Shown one piece after another: positions 44,778 to 53,321 of a stretch of 64,000 bases of DNA. The DNA lies in NCBI GenBank assembly GCA_019637315.1, contig JAHBVU010000006.1, positions 62,001-126,000 of the forward strand. Reading direction: 5' to 3'. The DNA is from Gemmatimonadales bacterium. Its GTDB lineage: Bacteria; Gemmatimonadota; Gemmatimonadetes; Gemmatimonadales; GWC2-71-9. Position 1 is the stretch's first letter; the number at the start of each line of letters is the position of its first letter. The position numbers and the translations under genes were made by a program. The notes under the pieces were generated by a model. The model did not search any database, was not told the DNA's origin, and saw nothing but the letters and a program-made list of their open reading frames with translations.

Positions 44778-46055
44778 ATGCCGTCGCGCCGTGCCTTTGT
44801 TTCGACCGTCCTGGGCGCCGGGGCAGCGCTCCCCGCGTTCCGTCCCGACGCGTTCAGGAGCGTGCTCCGCGCAGCCGAACGCGGTACCGGGAGCCCTGGC
44901 GACGAAGCCTACTGGGGTGAAATCCAGCGGGCCTTCGATGCCGACCGAACCATGATCAACCTCAACAGCGGAGGAGTGAGCCCAACCCCGACCCATGTGC
45001 TCGAGGCAATGATTCGAGACTTGCGGTTCTCGAACGAACTGCCCGTCAACCACATGTGGACGGTGCTCGAGCCGCGCATCGAAAGTGTCCGCCGCGACCT
45101 GGCACGGGACTTCGGCTGCGACCCCGAGGAAATGGCAATAACCCGAAACGCCTCGGAAGCCAACGAGATCATGATCTTCGGGCTCGACCTCAAGCGCGGC
45201 GATGAGGTCATCGTGACCAATCAGAACTACCCGCGCATGCTGACCGCCTGGGATCAGCGTGCCAGGCGCGACGGCGTGGTGATCAAGTCGATCGGGTTCC
45301 GGGTTCCGCCACCTTCGCAGGAGTATCTGGTCGAACAGTTCCGCGCCGCCATTACGCCGCGAACCAAGGCCATCGAAGTCACCCACATTACCAACCTGAC
45401 CGGGCAGATCATGCCGGTTCGGGAAATCGTCGCGATGGCTCGGCCGCTGGGCATCGAGGTCTTCGTGGACGGCGCCCATGCCTACGCCCACTTCCCATTT
45501 CACCACCGCGACCTCGAGTGCGACTACTACGGGACCAGCCTGCACAAGTGGTTGCTGGCGCCGGTTGGGACCGGCTTCCTGTACGTCAGGAAAGCCAAGC
45601 AGCGCTCACTCTGGCCACTGATGGCGGCCAGCCGCGAGCAGGACAATGACATCCGGAAGTACGAGGAAATCGGCACCCATCCTGCCGCCAACCACAACGC
45701 CATCTCAGTCGCCCTGGCTTTCCACCGCTCGATCGGTGCCGAACGCAAAATTGCTCGCCTGCGCTACCTGCGCGATCGCTGGGCCCGCCGGCTCCTGGCC
45801 GACAGCAGTCGCGTCTCGGTTCCCACGCCACTCGACTCGCCCTATGCTGGTGCGATCGGACTCCTGAGCATCGAAGGAGCGAATGTCGACAAACTGCAGG
45901 CATGGTTGCTCGACCGGCACCGGATTCAGACGGTCGCAATCGTTCACCCGGAGTTCAGCGGACTCCGGATCACGCCGAACGTGTTCAGCACGCCGGACGA
46001 AATCGACCTGTTCGGTGATAAAGTGATGGAGGCCATCCGGAGCGGCGTGGCCTGA
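44778..46055 (+). CDS. Class V aminotransferase with Tat signal
   Basis: The 425-residue PLP enzyme resembles isopenicillin-N epimerase and cysteine-desulfurase-like proteins. It begins MPSRRAFVSTVLGAGAALPAF, a twin-arginine signal (SRRAFV), so folded holoenzyme is likely exported. The PLP lysine is K257 in TSLHKWLLAPVG, with the PLP-binding Asp-Gly-Ala-His in VDGAHAYAHF upstream. Substrate and reaction are unknown. It is divergent from the repeat metallopeptidase and converges on the MBL gene. Confidence 0.9.
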   Translation: MPSRRAFVSTVLGAGAALPAFRPDAFRSVLRAAERGTGSPGDEAYWGEIQRAFDADRTMINLNSGGVSPTPTHVLEAMIRDLRFSNELPVNHMWTVLEPRIESVRRDLARDFGCDPEEMAITRNASEANEIMIFGLDLKRGDEVIVTNQNYPRMLTAWDQRARRDGVVIKSIGFRVPPPSQEYLVEQFRAAITPRTKAIEVTHITNLTGQIMPVREIVAMARPLGIEVFVDGAHAYAHFPFHHRDLECDYYGTSLHKWLLAPVGTGFLYVRKAKQRSLWPLMAASREQDNDIRKYEEIGTHPAANHNAISVALAFHRSIGAERKIARLRYLRDRWARRLLADSSRVSVPTPLDSPYAGAIGLLSIEGANVDKLQAWLLDRHRIQTVAIVHPEFSGLRITPNVFSTPDEIDLFGDKVMEAIRSGVA

Positions 46056-46074
46056 CCCTCGACGGGAGCGGCAA

Positions 46075-47088
46075 TCAGACGGTCACGTAGCGCAACGCCG
46101 GGTTGAACTCATCGACTACCTGATCGAGGTTGGCAACCCGCAGGTGGCCGCGTTCGTAGAGGTACTCCACGTGGGCCCCGATTTCCGTCAGGGCAAGGAG
46201 GATATTCCACCCCTCGACCCCGGGGTACATCCGGTGCCGGAGTTCCTCGATCGTGGTGCCCGCCCCACCACGCAACGCGTCGGCAATCCGATCCAGCTTG
46301 CGCCGGTGATCCACCCGAATTGCCTCGATCCTCGGATAGAACTCGGCAAGCGGCGTCTCATGCCCGCCAAGCGCCAGGCGGACCCCGGGAACACGTTCAA
46401 TCTTGTCGAGCGAGTCGAGGTAGTGACCGAGCCCGGTCCAGGCCGTAATGCTCTCAGGGTTCTGGTGCGGCGTCGTCCGGGGCAGCACGTGGTCGGCTGA
46501 CAACAGAATGTCACCGATCTTGAGACAGACCTGCCCCGGGCAGTGACCCGGCGTATGAATGACCTCGATCCCGTCGAGGGTCTGCCCGTCCTCCAGCGTG
46601 AAGTCGACCGGGACGCTGCGCAGATGCTGCTTCCCGAACGTGTACATCTCGAGCAGCGCGCCACGATCCTGCTCCGGCACTCCAGCCTGCGTCAGGTAGA
46701 ACAGCAGCGCCTTGGTGGCCACCACGATGCGCTCCTCGTATCCGGCCAGCACCCAGCGGTCCAGCTCGTGGATTCCGACCTTCGCCGTGACTGGCCCTGA
46801 CAGCTGCGCAATCCCGCCGAAGTGATCCAGGTGACCGTGCGTGATGATGACCCGCTCGATCTCGGCCGGCCCTGCCCGTTCACCGTACTCGCGGCGCACC
46901 TGGTCGAGACCGGCCAGCAGTTGGGGCGTCGAATCACCGTAGCCGCTTCCGGTGTCGACCAGCGTCACCGGCCCCGCGCCGACGAGGAGGTAGCAATGCA
47001 CCACCAGACCGGGAAAGGCCTCGCTCGAGATGCGGTAGATGCGAACTCCGGTATCGCTCTCGAAACGGAGCGGAGGGGGAACAGTCAT
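46075..47088 (-). CDS. MBL-fold metallo-hydrolase
   Basis: The 337-residue protein has the metallo-beta-lactamase HxHxDH motif in THGHLDHFGG (near residue 90), a later metal histidine in HTPGHCPGQ, Asp in SADHVLPRT, and His in LGGHETPL. The C-terminal extension is helical with a winged-helix-like look (EELRHRMYP to LTEIGAHVEYL), as in the LACTB2/RNA- or ester-hydrolysing group. The substrate is unknown. No signal peptide is seen, so it is cytosolic. Confidence 0.9.
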   Translation of the reverse strand: MTVPPPLRFESDTGVRIYRISSEAFPGLVVHCYLLVGAGPVTLVDTGSGYGDSTPQLLAGLDQVRREYGERAGPAEIERVIITHGHLDHFGGIAQLSGPVTAKVGIHELDRWVLAGYEERIVVATKALLFYLTQAGVPEQDRGALLEMYTFGKQHLRSVPVDFTLEDGQTLDGIEVIHTPGHCPGQVCLKIGDILLSADHVLPRTTPHQNPESITAWTGLGHYLDSLDKIERVPGVRLALGGHETPLAEFYPRIEAIRVDHRRKLDRIADALRGGAGTTIEELRHRMYPGVEGWNILLALTEIGAHVEYLYERGHLRVANLDQVVDEFNPALRYVTV

Positions 47089-47154
47089 CCGAGGGGGTAC
47101 CAGGCGGCTCGAACCGGCCGCCGGTCCTTCGACCTGCGGCTGCGCACCCGGAGA

Positions 47155-48282
47155 TCAGGCTGGCGCGACCCGAGTCACGTCGCTGCCCCGGCGCGCCCAC
47201 GCCTCGGGGCCAAACGCCCGCAGCATCCGGTAGTGGGAGCGGACCGCCGACATCAGCGTCGGGTTCTCGTAGTACGGCACCCCGTGCTTCGCAGCAGTGC
47301 GCTGCACAATCGAGCTGATCGCCGGATAGTGGACGCTGCAGACCTTGGGAAACAGGTGATGCTCGATCTGGTGATTCAGGCCGCCAACGTACCAGGTCAG
47401 CAGCTTGTTGTTCCGAGCAAAGTTCGCCGTGGTCTCCATTTCATGGAGCAACCACTGATCCTCCATGCGTCCGTGCTCGTCGGGCGCAGGAAACTCCGGC
47501 CCCTCCACCACATGCGCCAACTGGAAGATGACGCCAAGAATGAAACCGGCAACCAGGTGCATGACTAAGAACGCCACCAGGTACTGCCACCACGCGACAT
47601 TGGTCAGCAGCACCAGCGGGATGATCAGCGCCCAGATGTAGTAAAGGCCTTTGGTCACGAACAGATTGACCCACTCCCCCGTCGGGTGCTTCTTGTCCTG
47701 ATACGGCCCCAGGTTCTTCTGGAAGAAATACTTGTAGTCCTTGCCGAAGACCCAGAACAGGGTCGAAAGCCCATACGCGAAGAAAGCGTAATAGGGCTGA
47801 AAGCGGTGAATCCACAGCAACGGCGAGTTGGGCGACAAGCGAAGCAAGGGCGAAACCGTCAGGTCCTCGTCGACACCTTCAATATTGGTGTAGGTGTGGT
47901 GGATCACGTTGTGGGTGATCTTCCACAGGTAGCCGTTCGCACCGAGCACGTCGAACAGCCGTCCGATCATCGCGTTGACTTTCGGATTGTCGGAATAGGC
48001 ACCGTGCAGCGCGTCGTGGGTCACGGCAAACCCGATCCCGGCAAAGCCGATTCCCATCAGCACCATCAGGCCCAGCAAGGGCCAAAAGGTGGGATTGAGC
48101 GCCAGCACCAGCCCATAGCTGCCGAAGGTGAGCAGGACCAGCAGCGCCGTCTTGATCACCATGCCTGCATTGGCCTTAGTCGAGATCCCGCGACTCTTGA
48201 AGTACTGGTCGACCTCTTGTTTGAGCTCGCGGACGAACGCTTCCGCGTTGCGAGCCGGGAATGTGATGCCCGAAGTGGTCAA
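47155..48282 (-). CDS. Fatty acid desaturase (front-end/acyl-CoA type)
   Basis: The protein has about 375 residues and the three histidine boxes HDALHG, HNVIHH and QIEHH, with paired membrane helices between them. The QxxHH form of the third box is typical of linoleoyl-CoA and delta-6-type desaturases, although no cytochrome b5 domain is fused. It introduces a double bond into membrane fatty acids. No ATG fits: TTG at 48282 has AGGAG with 6 bases of spacing and is the likely start, while TTG at 48297 is less well supported. Confidence 0.9.
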   Translation of the reverse strand: MTTSGITFPARNAEAFVRELKQEVDQYFKSRGISTKANAGMVIKTALLVLLTFGSYGLVLALNPTFWPLLGLMVLMGIGFAGIGFAVTHDALHGAYSDNPKVNAMIGRLFDVLGANGYLWKITHNVIHHTYTNIEGVDEDLTVSPLLRLSPNSPLLWIHRFQPYYAFFAYGLSTLFWVFGKDYKYFFQKNLGPYQDKKHPTGEWVNLFVTKGLYYIWALIIPLVLLTNVAWWQYLVAFLVMHLVAGFILGVIFQLAHVVEGPEFPAPDEHGRMEDQWLLHEMETTANFARNNKLLTWYVGGLNHQIEHHLFPKVCSVHYPAISSIVQRTAAKHGVPYYENPTLMSAVRSHYRMLRAFGPEAWARRGSDVTRVAPA

Positions 48283-48506
48283 GTCGTTCTCCTGCAACTA
48301 TTTACAGAACGGGGAACAGCAGGCCGAAATTGGCAGGGGTCTAGCCCTGACGAAAACTGCATCCGAAGCCATTGACCGGCAAGTCTCGGTAGCTCCAGGA
48401 CCGACCGGACTTGAGGCGTCGCAACTGTCGGCGGACTTCATTTGATGGCTCATTTTCGGACACTGGATCGGCCTTGTACCAGGGTCGCATCAGAGCTGAT
48501 CGGGGT

Positions 48507-49745
48507 TCAGGGACGGGACGGACTACCCGCCGCGCCCAGGCCCGCCAGGCGCCCGGTCGCCCAGGCCCAGCTGAAGTTGTACCCACCAATCGGTCCGAAG
48601 GCATCGAGGATCTCGCCGCAGAGAAAGAGCCCGGGGGCCCGGCGGCTCTCCATGGTCGCCGGGTGGACCTCCCCGAGGCCGACCCCCCCGCCCGTGACTT
48701 CTGCTTTCTTGTAGCCTTCGTCACCGGTCCAAGGCAAGGGATAGTCCGCGACCGCCTGCACCAGGATCCGACGCTCCTCCCGACTGAGTTGTGAGAGGGT
48801 CCGATCCGCTGGTACCCCCGCCTCCCCCAGGAGCCGTGCCGCTAGCCGATCCGGCAACTCGGCTCGGAGTACGGTGGCCACGGTCTGCCGGGACTGGATT
48901 CGCAACCGCTCGTCCCAGGCCGCGGGATCTGCCCCGGTCCACCGCACCCGCAGCTCGGCATCCCCCCTGCCCAGCAAGCGCGACCGGACCGCCAGATGCG
49001 AGACATCGAGCACCGTCGGACCACTGTAGCCGCGGTGGGTGAAGAGAAAACCGCCATCCGACTCCGCCGTCTCGCCCCTCCACGAGGCCACGATCCGCAC
49101 CCGCAGCGACACCCCCGCAAGCTCCGCATGAACGGACGGAGCTGCCGTCAGGGGTGTCAGCGCCGGATAGGTCGGCACCATCCGATGGCCCAGCCGCTCG
49201 GCTACGGCCAGGCCGATCCCGTCGCTGCCTGTCTGCGGAACACTGAGGCCGCCGGTCGCCAGGATGATGCGGTCTGCGCCGAGCACGGTCCCACCGTCCA
49301 GTTCTGCGTTCCACCCCGAGGCGGTCGGCACCAGGTTCCGGACGGTCACCCCGAATCGGAATGAGGCCCCCGCGGCACGGGCTTCTGACACGAGCCGGTC
49401 GCGCACCTCACGCGCCCGGTTGGATACCGGGAACAGCTTGCCGGTGTCGGGTTCCAGGGCCAGCGGAATACCCAAGGTCGCCTCGAAGAAGTGCCGCTGC
49501 GCATCGAGCGGCCAGCTCCCCAGCAGACGGCTCAAGATGCGGCGGGACGAATCGGTCACGAACCGCCGCTCCGCGGCCATCGACGGCAGCACATTGCACC
49601 GGCCGCCACCGCTGATCAGGATCTTGCGGCCACCGTCGGCCGTCCGCTCCAGTACGGTAACTTGCGCACCGACGCGGGCCGCATGGATCGCCGCCATGAG
49701 ACCAGCTGCTCCAGCACCGACCACGAGCAGGCGGGGGTCAGCCAC
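48507..49745 (-). CDS. NAD(P)/FAD-dependent oxidoreductase, HI0933/BaiN family
   Basis: The 412-residue flavoprotein has the dinucleotide-binding LLVVGAGAAGLMAA at the N-terminus, the family signature GRKILISGGGRCNV, and the closing GPIGGYNFSWAWATGRLAG, all typical of the HI0933-like group. Reactions in this group are poorly known; one member is a bile-acid reductase in gut bacteria. GTG at 49745 places the FAD motif at the N-terminus and is preferred over an upstream TTG. It is separated from the desaturase by 224 bases in which I see no further gene. Confidence 0.88.
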   Translation of the reverse strand: MADPRLLVVGAGAAGLMAAIHAARVGAQVTVLERTADGGRKILISGGGRCNVLPSMAAERRFVTDSSRRILSRLLGSWPLDAQRHFFEATLGIPLALEPDTGKLFPVSNRAREVRDRLVSEARAAGASFRFGVTVRNLVPTASGWNAELDGGTVLGADRIILATGGLSVPQTGSDGIGLAVAERLGHRMVPTYPALTPLTAAPSVHAELAGVSLRVRIVASWRGETAESDGGFLFTHRGYSGPTVLDVSHLAVRSRLLGRGDAELRVRWTGADPAAWDERLRIQSRQTVATVLRAELPDRLAARLLGEAGVPADRTLSQLSREERRILVQAVADYPLPWTGDEGYKKAEVTGGGVGLGEVHPATMESRRAPGLFLCGEILDAFGPIGGYNFSWAWATGRLAGLGAAGSPSRP

Positions 49746-49808
49746 GATCGGCGCTCGAGGAGTTCTCGGGCGGGACCCGCACGGAACACCAGGTTGATCG
49801 AACGACAA

Positions 49809-49848
49809 ACGGCCGCTCGCGCCGAATCATCCTCGGCGGGGCGGCCGT
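49809..49848 (-). terminator. Possible terminator hairpin downstream of the hypothetical gene
   Basis: ACGGCCGC (49809-49816) pairs with GCGGCCGT (49841-49848), and CGCCGA (49820-49825) pairs with TCGGCG (49833-49838), giving an interrupted 14-base stem. It lies 62 bases after the stop at 49911. A direct repeat, GCCGTACTCAG at 49844 and 49858, abuts it. No T-run is present. Confidence 0.45.
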
Positions 49849-49910
49849 ACTCAGCATGCCGTACTCAGTATCAGGTTGCCGGACGTCGAGCATCCTGGCC
49901 CGACGCATAG

Positions 49911-50429
49911 TCAGCGTCGACCGCCCCGGTCTCTGTCCCCCTTGGGTCGGGTCTTTTCCCGTTCCACCGCAGCGGCTTCCGCACGGCGGATCATCTTCTC
50001 CGGACTGATCGGGTTCGCGCCGGGACGAGGGGCCCCCATCTTGAGCGACATCTGACCCGACTCGTCGGTCGCAACCGTCACCGGCCGCCCCCCCCGAACC
50101 TCGTAGACGCCGAGCACTTCCTCACCAACGGTGGCGCCCGGCTTGATCCGGTCGACCAGGGCCTCCCGGTTGGCGAATCCTTCCAGCGACAGGAACTTGA
50201 CCCCGCTGGCCCCCTGGATCCGGATCAGGGCGGCAAAACGGGCGCCGCTGAGAGCCCGGATCGACCGAAGATCGGTGCCTTTGGCCAGTTCCCGGGCCCA
50301 CCGGGTGGCCTCCTGCTCCTGCGCCGACATGGGCTGCGCAGGACCGGCACCAGCCGCTGCGCCACGCTTTTGCTGCTTCTGCTCCTGACTCCGACGGAGC
50401 CGCTGCAGATACTCTGGTTCGTCCGACAC
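49911..50429 (-). CDS. Hypothetical charged protein
   Basis: I do not recognise a family for this 172-residue protein. It has a Gln/Lys/Arg-rich helical N-terminus, a central folded-looking region (about residues 50-125, with RFAALIRIQGASGVKFLSL) and a basic tail ending in RDRGGRR. There is no signal peptide or membrane segment. The GTG start at 50429 follows an AGAGGA element 9 bases upstream. The charged ends could suit nucleic-acid or ribosome binding, but that is a guess. Confidence 0.65.
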   Translation of the reverse strand: MSDEPEYLQRLRRSQEQKQQKRGAAAGAGPAQPMSAQEQEATRWARELAKGTDLRSIRALSGARFAALIRIQGASGVKFLSLEGFANREALVDRIKPGATVGEEVLGVYEVRGGRPVTVATDESGQMSLKMGAPRPGANPISPEKMIRRAEAAAVEREKTRPKGDRDRGGRR

Positions 50430-50495
50430 GGGGTGGTTCCTCTACCTAGTTAGTCTGGTAGGATAAGAGAACGAGAGAGTGGATGAAAGGCCCCA

Positions 50496-50525
50496 GCTAC
50501 CGCGGTAGCGGGTCACTGACCCGCT
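50496..50525. terminator. Overlapping palindromes after the M14 peptidase gene
   Basis: GCTACCGCGGTAGC (50496-50509) and AGCGGGTCACTGACCCGCT (50507-50525) are perfect palindromes that share three bases. They begin 22 bases beyond the stop of the minus-strand M14 gene, where a terminator is expected, and can form only one full hairpin at a time. Confidence 0.5.
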
Positions 50526-50547
50526 GCCCTGCCGCCAGCATCGGTTG

Positions 50548-51891
50548 TCAGCGGGCGTCGGCCGGCCCTTCGATCCGTCGTACCAGCGGGCTCGTGGGCT
50601 CTGCGCCACGGCGCACCTCGATCTCGGCGGCCGCGCCGATCCGAAGCCAGAACGCGCCTCCCCCAGGTGCAGCCCGCAAGGCTCGCGGCGTCGGGTGCAG
50701 GAACAGCCCGGTCGCATCGACCGTGTCGATCGCCACGGCGAGTTGAAGGTCGCCAACTTCGCGAATCCGCCCGCCGGTCCGTGCCACGGCATCATCAAAG
50801 TTGATCGCCAGGTCAGCGGCAAAGGGGGGCCCACCCGGGAGAACGACCTTCCCGCCCAGCACCAGCAGGTCGTTCGCTCCGCCCGCGTTGAACGGCAGAT
50901 CGTCATACCAGGCGGCGGAGGCACGGGCATACCCACCGGTTGCGATGGCGTCGAGCGCCGCGAGAATCCCGGCAACGTGCAGCGCGCGCAGCCGCTGCTT
51001 CTGCGGGTCGTCGGGCAGCGCACCGCTTTCGATCAGGACCGTGCTGGTTCCCCATTGCTGCATCAGATCGCCGAACGCACGCGGGTTGAAGCCGTCATCG
51101 TATTTGGCAACCCGACCCGGCAGCTCCGCTTCGAAGAACCGGGCGAGCGTCGCGGCCACCAGGCGGGCGCGCGTGCGCACCTCGTTGTAGCTCCGCTCCG
51201 CATCGAACGGCGGCGCCAGCAGCGCAATGCCCGCCTGGCGGCCTGTCTGACCAACCCGGCTGCGGGCGTTCTGATCATGAAGGTTGAACCCGAACTGTGG
51301 GTTGAAACGATCTCGAAAGCCCTTGAGCGCCTGCCCTTCCGGCGTCGACAGGCGGCGGGCGTCCCGATTGATGTCGATGCCCCAGGCATTCTCCCGCTGA
51401 AAAAGCTCGGCGCCATCCGGGTTGAGCATCGGAATCAGGGCAACCGTCAGCTGGCTCCGCAGTCGCTCGCGCAGTGAGTCTCCCTCGGCCTCGGCCAGAA
51501 ATCGGAGGATGTCGGCCAGGGCCATCGACGCCGTCGACTCGTCTCCGTGCATCTGCGACCACAAGAGGACCGTGACCGGCCCGCTGCCGTAGGTGACGGC
51601 CCGGATGGCACGCCCCTGCACCGACTGGCCAATCTGCTCCGTTCGGAAAACAGGGGAGGCCAGTGACGGTTCCACCGCTTTCCAGTAGCTTGCATGATTG
51701 AACCGGCGCTCGGCAATCGCGTCGACCCGATAGCGCCCGGCCAGGTCGAGCCCGACCCGCGCATCGATTGCCGTCGGCTGATCCTGAGAGCTCGTTCGGG
51801 GCGCGCCCTGGTCCGGACCGCAGGCGCCGAGCACCAGCAGCATGGCGAAGGCGGGCGCCACTGCACGAGGGAATCGACCACGAATCGGCAT
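50548..51891 (-). CDS. M14-family zinc carboxypeptidase, lipoprotein
   Basis: The 447-residue protein has a signal peptide and lipobox VLGAC (Cys near residue 24). The M14 zinc ligands are in QMHGDEST (HxxE) and the third His in FNLHDQ; the catalytic Glu is in TVLIESG. The order matches the bacterial M14 group that removes C-terminal residues or acts on peptidoglycan peptides. A beta-rich domain fills the last 100 residues. ATG at 51891 begins the signal peptide; the longer frame upstream adds unlikely sequence. Confidence 0.9.
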   Translation of the reverse strand: MPIRGRFPRAVAPAFAMLLVLGACGPDQGAPRTSSQDQPTAIDARVGLDLAGRYRVDAIAERRFNHASYWKAVEPSLASPVFRTEQIGQSVQGRAIRAVTYGSGPVTVLLWSQMHGDESTASMALADILRFLAEAEGDSLRERLRSQLTVALIPMLNPDGAELFQRENAWGIDINRDARRLSTPEGQALKGFRDRFNPQFGFNLHDQNARSRVGQTGRQAGIALLAPPFDAERSYNEVRTRARLVAATLARFFEAELPGRVAKYDDGFNPRAFGDLMQQWGTSTVLIESGALPDDPQKQRLRALHVAGILAALDAIATGGYARASAAWYDDLPFNAGGANDLLVLGGKVVLPGGPPFAADLAINFDDAVARTGGRIREVGDLQLAVAIDTVDATGLFLHPTPRALRAAPGGGAFWLRIGAAAEIEVRRGAEPTSPLVRRIEGPADAR

Positions 51892-52030
51892 CGGCACAGG
51901 AGTTTCTCGCTGCGAAGGTCGGAAGGAGGGGCCGGCCAAATGTGCGCCGATCCCCGGACCTGAGCAAGCGTGCCCCACCTGGGCTGGTCGGGGCGCTGGG
52001 GCTGGATCTCGCTGCGCCGCGAGCGGCGCG

Positions 52031-52279
52031 CTAGCGGGGCCCTCGGAGACCAGTCATAAAGTTCCGCTGCGCCTCCGCGATCGTCGCGTCCCGGGCGGCC
52101 TGATCTTCGAGTTCCTCCGGGGAAGGACTGAAGCGGAGCGAGGCCTGGAGGCGATCCCCGGGGTGGACTGCGGTATCGTCGGTGATCTCCGCCAATAACG
52201 CCGCTGCCCGACGGATCTCGTCCGAGCTCTGGCGGAGCACGTCAACGGGGCGGGTGGCGGAAACCGGTCGGATCATCAT
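52031..52279 (-). CDS. Small hypothetical protein
   Basis: This 82-residue, mainly helical protein has an acidic C-terminal half (SPEELEDQAARDATIAEAQ). It has no cysteine pair, signal peptide or membrane segment and no recognised family. ATG at 52279 has a weak ribosome-binding site, and an open frame continues upstream. Coding is plausible from length and amino-acid make-up but not certain. It lies between the M14 gene and the ABC transporter, divergent from the latter. Confidence 0.5.
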   Translation of the reverse strand: MMIRPVSATRPVDVLRQSSDEIRRAAALLAEITDDTAVHPGDRLQASLRFSPSPEELEDQAARDATIAEAQRNFMTGLRGPR

Positions 52280-52430
52280 TCCGTACTCGAAAAGGGTCGG
52301 ACTCCTGAACCCTCTACAGTATCGGCAGGCTGCAAAGAAAACTTGAGCCCCGACACCGGTCACGCCTTCCGGATCGGGAATCGATCTCCACCGGCTCCCC
52401 CTCGAGCCGAATAACCAGTGAGGACATGCC

Positions 52431-53318
52431 GTGGCACTCGTGATCGAGAATCTGACCAAGACCTATCCCAATGGTGTCCGGGCCTTGGCCGGCATCAACC
52501 TGACGATCGGAGCCGGGATGTTCGGTCTGCTGGGGCCCAACGGCGCTGGCAAGTCGTCGCTGATGCGTACCATTGCGACGCTACAGCTGCCCGACTCCGG
52601 CAGCATTCGCTTCAACGACATCGACGTGCTCCAACGCCCCGACGACCTGCGGCGCCAGCTCGGATACCTCCCCCAGGAGTTCGGACTCTATCCCAACCTC
52701 TCGGCGGAACTGACCCTGGATCATTTTGCCACGATGAAGGGCGTCATCGATCGCGGCGAGCGGCGCGACCTCGTCGCCGGCCTGCTGAACCAGACCAACC
52801 TCTACGGGGTCCGCAAGAAGCACGTGGGCACCTTCTCCGGCGGCATGAAGCAACGGCTGGGCATCGCGATTGCCCTTGCCGGCAACCCGAAGTTACTGAT
52901 CGTCGACGAGCCGACAGCCGGCCTCGATCCGACTGAGCGACACCGCTTCCTGAGCCTCCTGGGCGACATCGGCCGCGACGTGGTCGTGATCCTCTCAACC
53001 CACATCGTGGAAGACGTCCGAGAACTCTGCAACACGATGGCGATCATCAACGCCGGCAGTGTGGTCCTGTCGGGAGATCCACGCGCCGTCATCGAGGCGC
53101 TGCGCGGCAGAATCTGGCGGCGAACGGTTGCCAAGCAGGACCTCGATACCGTCAAAGCTGCCCATCATGTGATCTCGAGCCGATTGCTGGCAGGCACACC
53201 GGTCGTCCACGTCTACTCGGAGACCTCGCCCGGAGACGATTTTACGCCGGTCGAGCCCGGCCTGGAGGACGTCTATTTCCATCAGCTCGAACTCGCCGGC
53301 CGGCGAGAGGCGGCCTGA
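52431..53318 (+). CDS. ABC transporter ATP-binding protein
   Basis: The 295-residue ATPase has Walker A GPNGAGKSS (near residue 35), Q-loop in YLPQEFGLYP, signature FSGGMKQRL, Walker B LLIVDEPTAGLD and the switch His in STHIVED. A C-terminal extension of about 80 residues follows. It is 3 bases upstream of its permease partner. The start is GTG at 52431 with a GAGG element. Together with the permease-M1 fusion it forms a complete exporter-like unit. Confidence 0.93.
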   Translation: MALVIENLTKTYPNGVRALAGINLTIGAGMFGLLGPNGAGKSSLMRTIATLQLPDSGSIRFNDIDVLQRPDDLRRQLGYLPQEFGLYPNLSAELTLDHFATMKGVIDRGERRDLVAGLLNQTNLYGVRKKHVGTFSGGMKQRLGIAIALAGNPKLLIVDEPTAGLDPTERHRFLSLLGDIGRDVVVILSTHIVEDVRELCNTMAIINAGSVVLSGDPRAVIEALRGRIWRRTVAKQDLDTVKAAHHVISSRLLAGTPVVHVYSETSPGDDFTPVEPGLEDVYFHQLELAGRREAA

Positions 53319-53321
53319 TCG

